Part shown: in pieces, positions 35,130 through 44,512 of the stretch
Layout of the letters: each line of letters opens with the position of its first letter
Position numbering within the stretch: the stretch's first letter is position 1
DNA from: Kordiimonas sp. SCSIO 12610
GTDB taxonomy: Bacteria > Pseudomonadota > Alphaproteobacteria > Sphingomonadales > Kordiimonadaceae
Direction: 5' to 3'
Assembly (NCBI RefSeq): GCF_024398015.1
Contig: NZ_CP073747.1
Coordinates: forward strand, 3,159,001-3,223,000
DNA: 64,000 nucleotides
Program-made: the position numbers and the translations under genes
The notes under the pieces: generated by a model
Told to the model about the DNA's origin: nothing
The model's input: only the letters and a program-made list of their open reading frames with translations
Database searches by the model: none

Positions 35130-36794
35130 ATGGCAGATAATCACATGATCACCGGTGGGAAGGCCTTGATTGATGCTTTGCTGGCCAATGGTGCAAAGAA
35201 AGCCTTCGGTGTCCCTGGAGAAAGTTATCTTGCTGCCCTCGACGCATTACACGACGTCCAAGGTGAACTGGATTTTGTCATCTGCCGGCATGAAGCAAGC
35301 GCCGCCAATATGGCCGAGGCATACGGCAAGCTGACCGGAGAGCCCGGCATTTGTTTCGTCACCCGCGGCCCAGGAACCACACATGCAACAATTGGGCTTC
35401 ATACTGCTTTTCAAGACAGCACCCCGATGATTATGTTAATTGGTCAAGTTGCAGCAGATCAGGTAGAGCGCGAGGCCTTTCAGGAAATCGATTATCGTCG
35501 CTTTCTCTCCGAAGTGACAAAATGGACTGCTGAAATTAACGATGCCTCACGGATTGCAGAATATATTGGTCGCGCCTTTCGCGTTGCAACATCAGGGCGC
35601 CCTGGCCCTGTTGCCCTTGCATTGCCCGAAGATATGCTTCGCGATCTATGCGCGCCACAAAACTCTATCCCTTATACGCCTTCACTATCTCATCCAGGCC
35701 AAGCGGACCTCGACCAATTGAAATCCTTGATGGATAAAGCCGAACGTCCCCTTCTAATGCTCGGTGGTAGCGGCTGGGACAAAGCATCTGTCGCAAGCAT
35801 TCAATCTTTCGCAGAAAACAACAATTTGCCTGTATGCGTGTCGTTCCGGTGCCAAGATCGTTTTGACAATAATCATCCAAATTACGCAGGTGATATGGGT
35901 ATTGGTGCCAATCCAAAACTGATTAAACGCATGCAGGAAGCCGATGTTCTTCTTGTTCTTGGGCCGAGATTAGGTGAAATGACAACTGGGGGCTATGAAC
36001 GCTTGAACGTACCCGTACCCGATCAAACCTTGATCCATATACATCAGGGAGCTGAAGAACTGGGCCGTGTGTACCAGCCAGACCTTGCGATCAATGCCAG
36101 CCCGAAAACATTCGCCCCCGTATTAGCAACAATATCATTTGAGAATAAATCGAACTGGGCTGGCCGTGTCAAAGAAGCGCGTACAGAATTTGAAGCCTGG
36201 ACAGCTTCAACCGACAACCCTGGTGATGTGAAGGTTGCAGCACTTTATGAATACATGCGCAGTGCCCTGCCAGAGGATGCTATCCTTTGTAACGGTGCTG
36301 GCAACTATGCCGCATGGCTGCATCGCTTTCACCGCTATCAGACGTTTCCAAGCCAGCTTGCACCAACGTCTGGTGCGATGGGATACGGTGTTCCCGCCGC
36401 AATTGCCGCCAAGATCACTCATCCCGACCGTACAGTCATCGCCTGCGCGGGTGATGGATGCTTTATGATGAGTGCTATGGAGCTAGCAACTGCTGCTCAG
36501 TATAATGCCAATGTAATCTTTCTTGTATTTAACAACAGCATGTTTGGGACTATCCGCATGCATCAGGAACGGGATTACCCTGCCCGTGTTTCCGGCACCG
36601 AATTGGAAAACCCTGACTTTGTAAAGCTTGCTGAGAGCTTCGGTATGTTCGCAGACCGCGTTGAAAAAACCGATCAATTTGCACCAGCGCTTGAGGCTGC
36701 AATGAAAGCGAACAGACCTGCATTAATTGAAATTATCATAGACCCTGATGCAATCGCACCAACAGCGACCATCTCTGGCTTGCGCTCTCAGTAA
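35130..36794 (+). CDS. Thiamine diphosphate-dependent enzyme, acetolactate synthase-like
   Basis: A 554-residue three-domain ThDP enzyme. The N-terminal pyrimidine domain carries the catalytic Glu in FVICRHEASAANMAEAYG. The central Rossmann-like domain follows, and the C-terminal domain has the ThDP motif from GDGCFMMSAMELATA to FNNSMFGTI. It resembles the IlvB group, but no IlvH regulatory subunit lies beside it. It may be an orphan acetolactate synthase homologue or a 2-oxoacid decarboxylase with another substrate. AGAGGG precedes the ATG. Confidence 0.85.
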   Translation: MADNHMITGGKALIDALLANGAKKAFGVPGESYLAALDALHDVQGELDFVICRHEASAANMAEAYGKLTGEPGICFVTRGPGTTHATIGLHTAFQDSTPMIMLIGQVAADQVEREAFQEIDYRRFLSEVTKWTAEINDASRIAEYIGRAFRVATSGRPGPVALALPEDMLRDLCAPQNSIPYTPSLSHPGQADLDQLKSLMDKAERPLLMLGGSGWDKASVASIQSFAENNNLPVCVSFRCQDRFDNNHPNYAGDMGIGANPKLIKRMQEADVLLVLGPRLGEMTTGGYERLNVPVPDQTLIHIHQGAEELGRVYQPDLAINASPKTFAPVLATISFENKSNWAGRVKEARTEFEAWTASTDNPGDVKVAALYEYMRSALPEDAILCNGAGNYAAWLHRFHRYQTFPSQLAPTSGAMGYGVPAAIAAKITHPDRTVIACAGDGCFMMSAMELATAAQYNANVIFLVFNNSMFGTIRMHQERDYPARVSGTELENPDFVKLAESFGMFADRVEKTDQFAPALEAAMKANRPALIEIIIDPDAIAPTATISGLRSQ

Positions 36795-36841
36795 AAAGCT
36801 AGAAAACAGATATAGTTATTTCTTTGCTATACCCTTAAAGT

Positions 36842-36876
36842 AAAAACCCCTCGAGTGATGCACTCGAAGGGTTTTA
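36842..36876. terminator. Bidirectional terminator between the ThDP enzyme and rpsU
   Basis: ACCCcTCGAGTG and CACTCGAaGGGT form a long stem with one internal mismatch around an ATG loop. It is flanked by A on the left and T on the right, so it can stop transcription of both converging genes. Confidence 0.85.
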
Positions 36877-36901
36877 AATGCTTTAACCAGAAACGGATAA
36901 A

Positions 36902-37120
36902 TTAGCGATTTCTAATCACTAGTCCATCACGCTCAAGGCGTTTACGCTCTAGCTTGCGTGCACGACGAACAGCTGCTGCTTGTTCACGAGCCTTCTTTTC
37001 AGATGGCTTTTCGTAAAAACGACGCATTTTCATTTCACGATAAACACCCTCGCGCTGAAGTTTTTTCTTCAATGCACGAAGTGCCTGGTCAACATTATTA
37101 TCCCGAACGGAAACCTCCAT
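36902..37120 (-). CDS. rpsU: 30S ribosomal protein S21
   Basis: A 72-residue basic protein starting [20 protein letters not shown], then [19 protein letters not shown], with an Arg/Lys-rich C-terminus. The open frame continues to 37315. The ATG at 37120 is fixed by homology and by AAGGAG ten bases upstream. The gene is divergent from coq9, an arrangement so common in alphaproteobacteria that the COQ9 family was once named after it. Confidence 0.97.
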   Translation of the reverse strand: MEVSVRDNNVDQALRALKKKLQREGVYREMKMRRFYEKPSEKKAREQAAAVRRARKLERKRLERDGLVIRNR

Positions 37121-37437
37121 GGGTTTCTCACTCCTTTCATAGCCAAAATTCGTAGACGGCAAGCCGGGCGCACATCTACAGGGCATAGGCCCTATAGCAA
37201 ACACATAGCTTGCACACAAGTTTTTTAAACAAATGTCCCGTCCCGCCGGATAGAGCTCCAGAAGGCAAGTCCTTATTATGGGTGATATCCTACCAGAAAA
37301 GTCGCTATTTGGCAAAGCCCTGCATCAAACAGCGATTGTTAACACAGGATTCGTTCTAGAATGCGGCATTAAGCCACTCGCTAACACCAATCTTTCATGA
37401 TAATTATAGTATCTATTTAAAATGAGACGAGTCGGTT
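37121..37437. promoter_or_regulatory. rpsU-coq9 divergent region with a structured rpsU leader
   Basis: This 317-base gap has no gene. A nested structure lies at 37159-37213. GCAAGC (37159-37164) pairs with GCTTGC (37208-37213). Inside it, CTA-C-AGGGC (37176-37184) pairs with GCCCT-A-TAG (37189-37197). On the minus strand this would lie in the rpsU leader, about 40-95 bases before its start codon. A translational control element is possible. Promoters for both genes must lie to its right. Confidence 0.4.
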
Positions 37438-38109
37438 ATGGCATTAAAGAAATTATCAATCAGCGATATGACACCTGAAGAACTCCGAGTTCCTCTGATG
37501 GAAGCAATGATGGACCATATTGCTTTTGATGGCTGGTCGGTTGCTGCCTTAAATAACGCCGCTAGTGATCTGGGCATAAGTTCTGAAATGGCGGAACTTG
37601 CATTCCCGCGCGGTGCCATCGAGGTTCTGGAATTACATCTTGAGTGTGCTGATACCCGCCTGATGCAGACACTAACTGATATGAATCTACCAAGTATGCG
37701 CATCCGCGATCGCATCACTGTCGCCGTTAAAACGCGACTTGAGCAAAATACAGAATACCGGGAAGCGATCGCACGCGCCCTTGCGCTTCTTGCTATGCCA
37801 CAGCATGTAGCCTTGGGGCCAAAAGCATTATGGCGCACCGCTGACACCATGTGGCGTGCAGCTGGTGATACATCAACCGACCATAACTGGTACACAAAGC
37901 GCATGACCCTATCCGGGGTCTACAGTGCTGTGTTACTATATTGGCTCAATGACGAAAGCGATCAGTTTGAAGACACTTGGGAATTTCTTGATCGCCGAAT
38001 TGAAGATGTGATGAAAATCGAAAAGACAAAGTTTGAGATGCGTAAGGCAACAGCTAATATGCCATCGCTATCACGGTTTTTAGGGCGCTTACGATTCCCA
38101 AGCATTTAA
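37438..38109 (+). CDS. coq9: COQ9 family protein (ubiquinone biosynthesis)
   Basis: A 223-residue protein of the COQ9 family, a TetR-fold lipid-binding protein that supports hydroxylation steps of ubiquinone synthesis. Recognisable parts are LMEAMMDHIAFDGWSVAALN, a central RDRITVAVKTRLEQ and the C-terminal TDHNWYTKRMTLSGVYSAVLLYWL. The divergent position to rpsU supports the call. The xerC gene follows 23 bases downstream. Confidence 0.9.
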   Translation: MALKKLSISDMTPEELRVPLMEAMMDHIAFDGWSVAALNNAASDLGISSEMAELAFPRGAIEVLELHLECADTRLMQTLTDMNLPSMRIRDRITVAVKTRLEQNTEYREAIARALALLAMPQHVALGPKALWRTADTMWRAAGDTSTDHNWYTKRMTLSGVYSAVLLYWLNDESDQFEDTWEFLDRRIEDVMKIEKTKFEMRKATANMPSLSRFLGRLRFPSI

Positions 38110-38132
38110 GGACACATCAGGTAAAAGCTTAT

Positions 38133-39104
38133 ATGCCAAATTCAAATGCCGATGACATTTCTGAATTTATAGATAGCCCTACCATCCTGCCGCTTATTCA
38201 TTCAGAGACTGCTTCTTTAATTCAAGATTGGCGCCGATACTTATCTAGTGAAAAGAGATACTCTGGGCATACACTAACCGCATATGGGCACGACCTATCA
38301 ATATTTCTTCAGTTCATATCCAATCATTCAGGTGAATTAATAACCTCGAAGTTGCTGGGACAACTTAACATTCGTGATTTCAGGTCATTTCTTGCAAGTA
38401 GAAAGAATACGGGCCTATCTGCTAATTCACTCAACAGAACTCTTTCCTCGATCCGTAACTTTTACCGATACCTCAGCCGGCACCACAATATTGAAAACGA
38501 TGCCATTCACGCACTACAGGGGCCTAAAACACCGCACAAAGTCCCCCGCCCCCTAAGCATAGAAGGCGCAAAAACAATGGTGGAGACAATCGGTAGTTTC
38601 ACAGAGGACAATTGGATTTCCCTGCGCGATACCGCCGTAATTTCGCTACTTTACGGTTGCGGCCTTCGAATCAACGAAGCCCTGTCGATGAACGCGGAGG
38701 ATATACCCAAGGATGATACGATGCGAATCATCGGCAAACGCGGTAAGGAACGTATCATCCCCATACTGCCCGTTGTTCGTGAAACCATTAATGCCTATGT
38801 TAAAGCGTGTCCCTATACCCTTGAAAAAGGGCAGGCACTTTTCCGCGGCGTGCGGGGCGGACGGTTGAACGCACGAATGATCCAGCTTGCGATGCAAAAG
38901 GTACGTACAGCGTTTGGATTGCCTGATAATGCGACCCCTCACGCGCTCAGGCATAGCTTCGCGACACACTTACTCTCCAACGGCGGGGACCTTCGCACCA
39001 TTCAGGAGCTTCTGGGGCACGCTGATCTATCGAGCACACAAATTTATACAGAAGTTGATAGCGCACGCCTAATGGATGTGTATGATAAAGCTTTCAAACG
39101 CTAA
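38133..39104 (+). CDS. xerC: Tyrosine recombinase XerC
   Basis: A 323-residue recombinase with an N-terminal SAM-like core-binding domain and a catalytic domain. The catalytic residues are R179 (GCGLRINEA), K202, H270 and R273 (HALRHSFATH), H296 (LGHADL) and the nucleophile Y305 (QIYTEV). XerC with XerD resolves chromosome dimers at dif. The sequence and the housekeeping neighbours point to the chromosomal XerC rather than to a phage or integron integrase. Confidence 0.92.
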   Translation: MPNSNADDISEFIDSPTILPLIHSETASLIQDWRRYLSSEKRYSGHTLTAYGHDLSIFLQFISNHSGELITSKLLGQLNIRDFRSFLASRKNTGLSANSLNRTLSSIRNFYRYLSRHHNIENDAIHALQGPKTPHKVPRPLSIEGAKTMVETIGSFTEDNWISLRDTAVISLLYGCGLRINEALSMNAEDIPKDDTMRIIGKRGKERIIPILPVVRETINAYVKACPYTLEKGQALFRGVRGGRLNARMIQLAMQKVRTAFGLPDNATPHALRHSFATHLLSNGGDLRTIQELLGHADLSSTQIYTEVDSARLMDVYDKAFKR

Positions 39105-39121
39105 TAGCCTGAGTATTGTGC

Positions 39122-39463
39122 ATGTCTGCTTCATCAAAAAAACACCAACTCCTTGAGAAGATCAGGCACTGGGGCTTGATGGCACTATATAGCTCACTAA
39201 GTTTATTTGCCGGGCTTTTGCTGTTCGCTGCCTTTCGCTTTTTACCAACATTTGAAGGCGACTATTTGAACTTAAAACTCATCGGATTAAACGTGTTTGG
39301 TTTCATAACCATGATCACAAGCTCACTCGCAGCGCGTAAAATTGTGCTCTCATTGAACGATAGCAATGCCCGACCTTCGCTAGACCTGATACCTTTTGTT
39401 GCTTTCTTAGCGACGATAGCAATTATGGGGTCGCTTTTCACAGCCAATACACCGACATCATAA
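39122..39463 (+). CDS. Small membrane protein of unknown function
   Basis: A 113-residue protein with three hydrophobic segments (SLFAGLLLFAAFRFL, LIGLNVFGFITMITSSLA, LIPFVAFLATIAIMGSLF). No family is recognised. A TTG start at 39116 is possible, but the ATG at 39122, with GAG eight bases upstream, is preferred. It lies 17 bases after xerC and could be cotranscribed. Confidence 0.65.
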   Translation: MSASSKKHQLLEKIRHWGLMALYSSLSLFAGLLLFAAFRFLPTFEGDYLNLKLIGLNVFGFITMITSSLAARKIVLSLNDSNARPSLDLIPFVAFLATIAIMGSLFTANTPTS

Positions 39464-39521
39464 AATAAATACATGTCCGAAAACGGCGAGTATATTCTTA
39501 TAATTCTGTTACATTCATCGC

Positions 39522-40115
39522 ATGATGATTGAGACTAAGCCAAAACATATATTGTATGAAGCGCTACGAGACCGCGATAGTCGGTACGATGGACACCTCT
39601 TTTTTGCTGTAACATCTACTGGCATCTATTGCAGACCAATTTGCCCCGCCCCCAAGCCTAAACCAGAAAATGTCCTTTATTTTGCGACAAGTGACCTTGC
39701 GCAAAAAGCTGGGTTTCGTGCGTGCAAAAGATGCAGACCAGAAACCCGTCCGGGAAGCCCGGCATGGGATGGCACAGAAGCGACAGTAAAGCGAGCCTTG
39801 AGGTTACTCGCCCAACCAAATGGCCCAAGCTCACTGGAAAACCTTTCGGAAAGTTTAGGGCTAAGCTCGAGGCATGTCAGGCGGCTATTTGTCGAACATG
39901 TTGGTAAACCGCCACAGGACATCAGAACTGAAAATCGAATAGAGCTTGCAAAATCGATGTTACAGCAAAGTGCTGCTTCAATTTCCGATATTGCCTATGC
40001 GGCCGGTTTTCAAAGCTTACGGCGTTTTAACGATGCCTTTAAATGCAAAGTTCAACAAAGCCCCACAGAATGGCGACAAGCGCACCAAGAGGTTTCTCAT
40101 GACACAAATACATGA
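39522..40115 (+). CDS. Ada N-terminal regulator (methyl-phosphotriester sensor with AraC domain)
   Basis: A 197-residue protein equal to the first half of Ada. The zinc/methyl-acceptor domain has C37 and C41 (IYCRPICPAP) and C68 and C71 (FRACKRCRPE); C37 matches the Ada residue methylated by DNA phosphotriesters. An AraC-type helix-turn-helix follows (SLGLSSRHVRRLFVEH, DIAYAAGFQSLRRFNDAF). The methyltransferase half is missing and is instead encoded by the next gene, which overlaps by 17 bases in another frame. It likely activates the alkylation-damage response. Confidence 0.92.
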   Translation: MMIETKPKHILYEALRDRDSRYDGHLFFAVTSTGIYCRPICPAPKPKPENVLYFATSDLAQKAGFRACKRCRPETRPGSPAWDGTEATVKRALRLLAQPNGPSSLENLSESLGLSSRHVRRLFVEHVGKPPQDIRTENRIELAKSMLQQSAASISDIAYAAGFQSLRRFNDAFKCKVQQSPTEWRQAHQEVSHDTNT

Positions 40116-40623
40116 AACACTTTTCCAGTCTATTTACCAATCAACTGCTGGGGACCTAACAATTGTCTATCGAGGTAAAACAATATTGATTTGTGAGTTC
40201 AGCGATAGAAACGAGCGTATTGAACGACAGATCAACCGATTTTACCCTAATCATGCTCTGCAAGACATTCCTTTGGACCCGTCACTCACAATAGTCTTTG
40301 ATAGATATTTCGATGGCGAAACAAGTATATTGAATACTATCAGTACGGCACCAGAAGGGACCCCATTCGAAAAGAAAGTATGGGGCGAACTTCAACAGTT
40401 AGATGCCGGAACAACCTGTTCATACGGGGAACTTGCTAATAAACTTGGGTCAGCACCAAGAGCTGTTGGGCGCGCGAACGGCAGAAACCCCATATGTCTT
40501 ATTCATCCTTGTCACCGGGTTATTGGTGCAGATGGGTCCCTGACAGGGTATGCTGGTGGTTTAGAGCGTAAAAAATGGCTATTGGATCATGAGGGGGCAG
40601 AATATAACGACCCTACAATTTAA
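40099..40623 (+). CDS. ogt: Methylated-DNA-protein cysteine methyltransferase
   Basis: A 174-residue suicide repair enzyme. The acceptor cysteine is C138 in IHPCHRVIG, the arginine-finger segment is APRAVGRANGRNP, and it starts MTQIHETLFQ. The open frame continues upstream inside the Ada-type gene. The ATG at 40099 has GAGG seven bases before it. It removes methyl groups from O6-methylguanine. With the overlapping Ada-AraC gene it makes up the complete Ada function in two pieces. Confidence 0.93.
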   Translation: MTQIHETLFQSIYQSTAGDLTIVYRGKTILICEFSDRNERIERQINRFYPNHALQDIPLDPSLTIVFDRYFDGETSILNTISTAPEGTPFEKKVWGELQQLDAGTTCSYGELANKLGSAPRAVGRANGRNPICLIHPCHRVIGADGSLTGYAGGLERKKWLLDHEGAEYNDPTI

Positions 40624-40722
40624 TAGATTAACGCGGCAATAGCCGTCGCTATGACTCAAACATTTTGACTTTAATGGAAGTAATAAAGCATCATTGGGTC
40701 TTCTTAACCACAAGGTTTGTCC

Positions 40723-41619
40723 ATGTCGCGCAACCATATTAAGTTTCTAATTGTTTTGGTATTTGGTTTTCTAACCGCCTGTCAAAGTGCCAAATATATC
40801 GAATATCCTTCAGCGAATTATAATACACGGGCGCGAATGATAATCATTCATCACACAACAATTGATTTTCAGGAGTCGCTTGAAGTCCTGACCCAACCAT
40901 CCGCAAATCCCGTGAGCGCACATTATTTAATCCCGGCCCCTGACGATCCAACATATCCGCATAGGTCACTAAAAGCATATGCATTGGTGCCGGAGAGCAA
41001 GAGGGCTTGGCATGCTGGTCAAAGCGATTGGCAAGGGAAAGCCGGTTTAAATGATCAGTCAATCGGCATTGAACTTGTGTATGTGCCCACATGCACCGAA
41101 AATACATCGCCTGAATTTTCTGCTATTGAAATTAATTTGAACGATATCTGTAGCTTCTATTCTTATCCCAACCAGCAGATCAGCCTGCTTATTGACTTAT
41201 TATCTGATATTCAGAAACGCCATCCTGATATTTCGCCAACCAATATCGTAGGTCATTCAGATATAGCGCCAGACCGGAAGGTTGACCCTGGCCCTCTATT
41301 CCCTTGGAAGCAGCTTTATGAACAAGGTTTTGGTGCGTGGTATGACGAAGAAGCTTTCAATAGGTATAGAGATACACATATCAAGGCCCCCCGCAGTATC
41401 CATACAGTACAGAAAGCACTCAGTAGCTATGGATATAAGATTGAAGAAACAGGATCGTTTGACAAGCAAACCCGTAAGGTCGTGAGAGCATTTCAGCTGC
41501 ATTTTCAACCAGAGGATATCTCAGGTATTCCAACACCGACTACATCAGCAATTCTGTTTGCACTCCTAGAGAAATATCATCCTGATAAATTACTGAAACT
41601 GATAATGCTGGATCGATAA
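40723..41619 (+). CDS. N-acetylmuramoyl-L-alanine amidase, AmiD-like lipoprotein
   Basis: A 298-residue protein. A lipoprotein signal ends FGFLTAC (lipid-bearing C20). An amidase_2 domain has the zinc ligands in MIIIHHTT and VGHSDIAPDRKVDPG, followed by a C-terminal peptidoglycan-binding segment (VQKALSSYGYKIEETGSFDKQT is its start). E. coli AmiD has this layout and cleaves anhydro- and normal muropeptides at the outer membrane. The ATG at 40723, with AAGG eight bases upstream, is preferred over a TTG at 40717. Confidence 0.9.
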   Translation: MSRNHIKFLIVLVFGFLTACQSAKYIEYPSANYNTRARMIIIHHTTIDFQESLEVLTQPSANPVSAHYLIPAPDDPTYPHRSLKAYALVPESKRAWHAGQSDWQGKAGLNDQSIGIELVYVPTCTENTSPEFSAIEINLNDICSFYSYPNQQISLLIDLLSDIQKRHPDISPTNIVGHSDIAPDRKVDPGPLFPWKQLYEQGFGAWYDEEAFNRYRDTHIKAPRSIHTVQKALSSYGYKIEETGSFDKQTRKVVRAFQLHFQPEDISGIPTPTTSAILFALLEKYHPDKLLKLIMLDR

Positions 41620-41620
41620 A

Positions 41621-41654
41621 AATAAGCCTGCACCAGATCGGTACAGGCTTATTT
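41621..41654. terminator. Bidirectional terminator between the amidase and lpd
   Basis: AATAAGCCTG (41621-41630) pairs with CAGGCTTATT (41644-41653). ACC and GGT extend the stem around a short loop. AT-rich flanks on both sides fit termination of both converging genes. Confidence 0.85.
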
Positions 41655-41699
41655 GCTTTCGTTCTAAATGTCCGACTATCCCAAGGAACAGTAAACAGA

Positions 41700-43118
<1,419 letters not shown>

Positions 43119-43225
43119 TCACCTTTTAAGGTATTTTATAAGAGCTTTCGTACAAATGGGCAGGAAACCTCCCGCCCATTCAATTCAGTATTCAATATCT
43201 CAGGCAGGCTAAAAGCCAGCTAATT

Positions 43226-44470
43226 TTACATATCCAACAATAAACGAGTTGGGTCCTCGAGCGCCTCTTTCACGCGTACGAGGAACGTTACAGCCTCGCG
43301 GCCGTCAATAATGCGGTGATCATAGGAAAGTGCCAAATACATCATCGGACGGATCACAACCTGACCGCCGATCGCCATCGGGCGTTCCTGAATTTTATGC
43401 ATACCCAGAATAGCAGATTGCGGTGCGTTCAAAATCGGGCTCGACATTAGGGAACCAAAAATACCGCCGTTAGAGATAGTAAAGGTACCGCCCTGCATGT
43501 CTTCCATCGTCATTTTACCATCACGAGCTTTACGGCCGTAATTCGCAATACCGAGTTCAGTGTCCGCAAAGGACATATCCTGAGCGTCTTTCAACACAGG
43601 AACAACAAGGCCGTTTGGTGATGACACAGCAACACCGATATTAGCGTAATTATGATAAACGATTTCATCGCCTTCGATGAAGGCATTAACCGCAGGCACT
43701 TCCTTCAGCGCCAAGCAACATGCTTTCGTGAAAAAGCTCATGAATCCGAGCTTGATGTTATGCTTCTTCGCAAACAAATCCTTGTATTTGTTCCGTGCTT
43801 CCATAACCGCAGTCATGTCAACTTCATTATATGTCGTCAACATTGCTGCTGTATTCTGGGCATCTTTAAGGCGAGACGCAATTGTTTTGCGAAGGCGCGT
43901 CATTTTCACACGCTCTTCACGTGGTCCACTTGTCGCAGCAACAGTTTGCACCGGAGCACTCATAGTACGCGCTGATCCAGCCTCAATTGCCTTTAGCACA
44001 TCACCTTTCGTAAGGCGGCCATCCTTACCTGTGCCCGTGACGGAAGCAGGGTCAAGATTATAATCTTCTACGATACGTCTTACCGCAGGTGACATCGGCA
44101 TCAAATCCGCACTTGATGAACTCGCTGCTGCCGGAGCTGCTGTTGCAGGAGCGGGTGTCAGTGATGGCGAGGAAGCTTGCGGTGCTGCAGCCGCTGGCTT
44201 TGCAGCAGGTGCCGGGGCAGCGCCTTTTCCTTCGGTATCCACCTTTGCGATTAAAGCACCAATTTCAACAGTGTCACCTTCCGCTGCCACTTGTTCAACC
44301 AAAACACCTGCAACAGGGCTTGGTACTTCCATTGCAACTTTATCAGTTTCAACTTCTACAATTGGCTCATCAGCTGCGACAGCGTCACCAACTTGTTTTA
44401 ACCAGGTACCGATTGTACCTTCTGCGACAGATTCCCCAAGTTGTGGGATTACAATATCTTCGATAGCCAC
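43226..44470 (-). CDS. sucB: 2-Oxoglutarate dehydrogenase E2 (dihydrolipoyl succinyltransferase)
   Basis: A 414-residue E2 subunit. A single lipoyl domain carries the modified lysine in [10 protein letters not shown]. An Ala/Pro-rich linker (about 80-125), a peripheral subunit-binding domain ([15 protein letters not shown]) and the catalytic domain, with active-site [13 protein letters not shown] near the end, follow. The start is GTG (44470) with GGAG nine bases upstream. It lies 42 bases after sucA. Confidence 0.97.
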   Translation of the reverse strand: MAIEDIVIPQLGESVAEGTIGTWLKQVGDAVAADEPIVEVETDKVAMEVPSPVAGVLVEQVAAEGDTVEIGALIAKVDTEGKGAAPAPAAKPAAAAPQASSPSLTPAPATAAPAAASSSSADLMPMSPAVRRIVEDYNLDPASVTGTGKDGRLTKGDVLKAIEAGSARTMSAPVQTVAATSGPREERVKMTRLRKTIASRLKDAQNTAAMLTTYNEVDMTAVMEARNKYKDLFAKKHNIKLGFMSFFTKACCLALKEVPAVNAFIEGDEIVYHNYANIGVAVSSPNGLVVPVLKDAQDMSFADTELGIANYGRKARDGKMTMEDMQGGTFTISNGGIFGSLMSSPILNAPQSAILGMHKIQERPMAIGGQVVIRPMMYLALSYDHRIIDGREAVTFLVRVKEALEDPTRLLLDM

Positions 44471-44512
44471 TATGTGTGCTCCTGCCTTGTAAAATCGTTT
44501 GATCCAAAACCC

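Noticed and set aside
38133-39104. Integrase marking a mobile element
   Set aside because: The recombinase reads as chromosomal XerC in a housekeeping context. There is no attachment-site duplication or phage gene.
44089-44466. A Leu/Gln-rich open frame on the plus strand opposite sucB
   Set aside because: It is the complement of the Ala/Pro linker and lipoyl domain of SucB. The repetitive composition comes from that linker.
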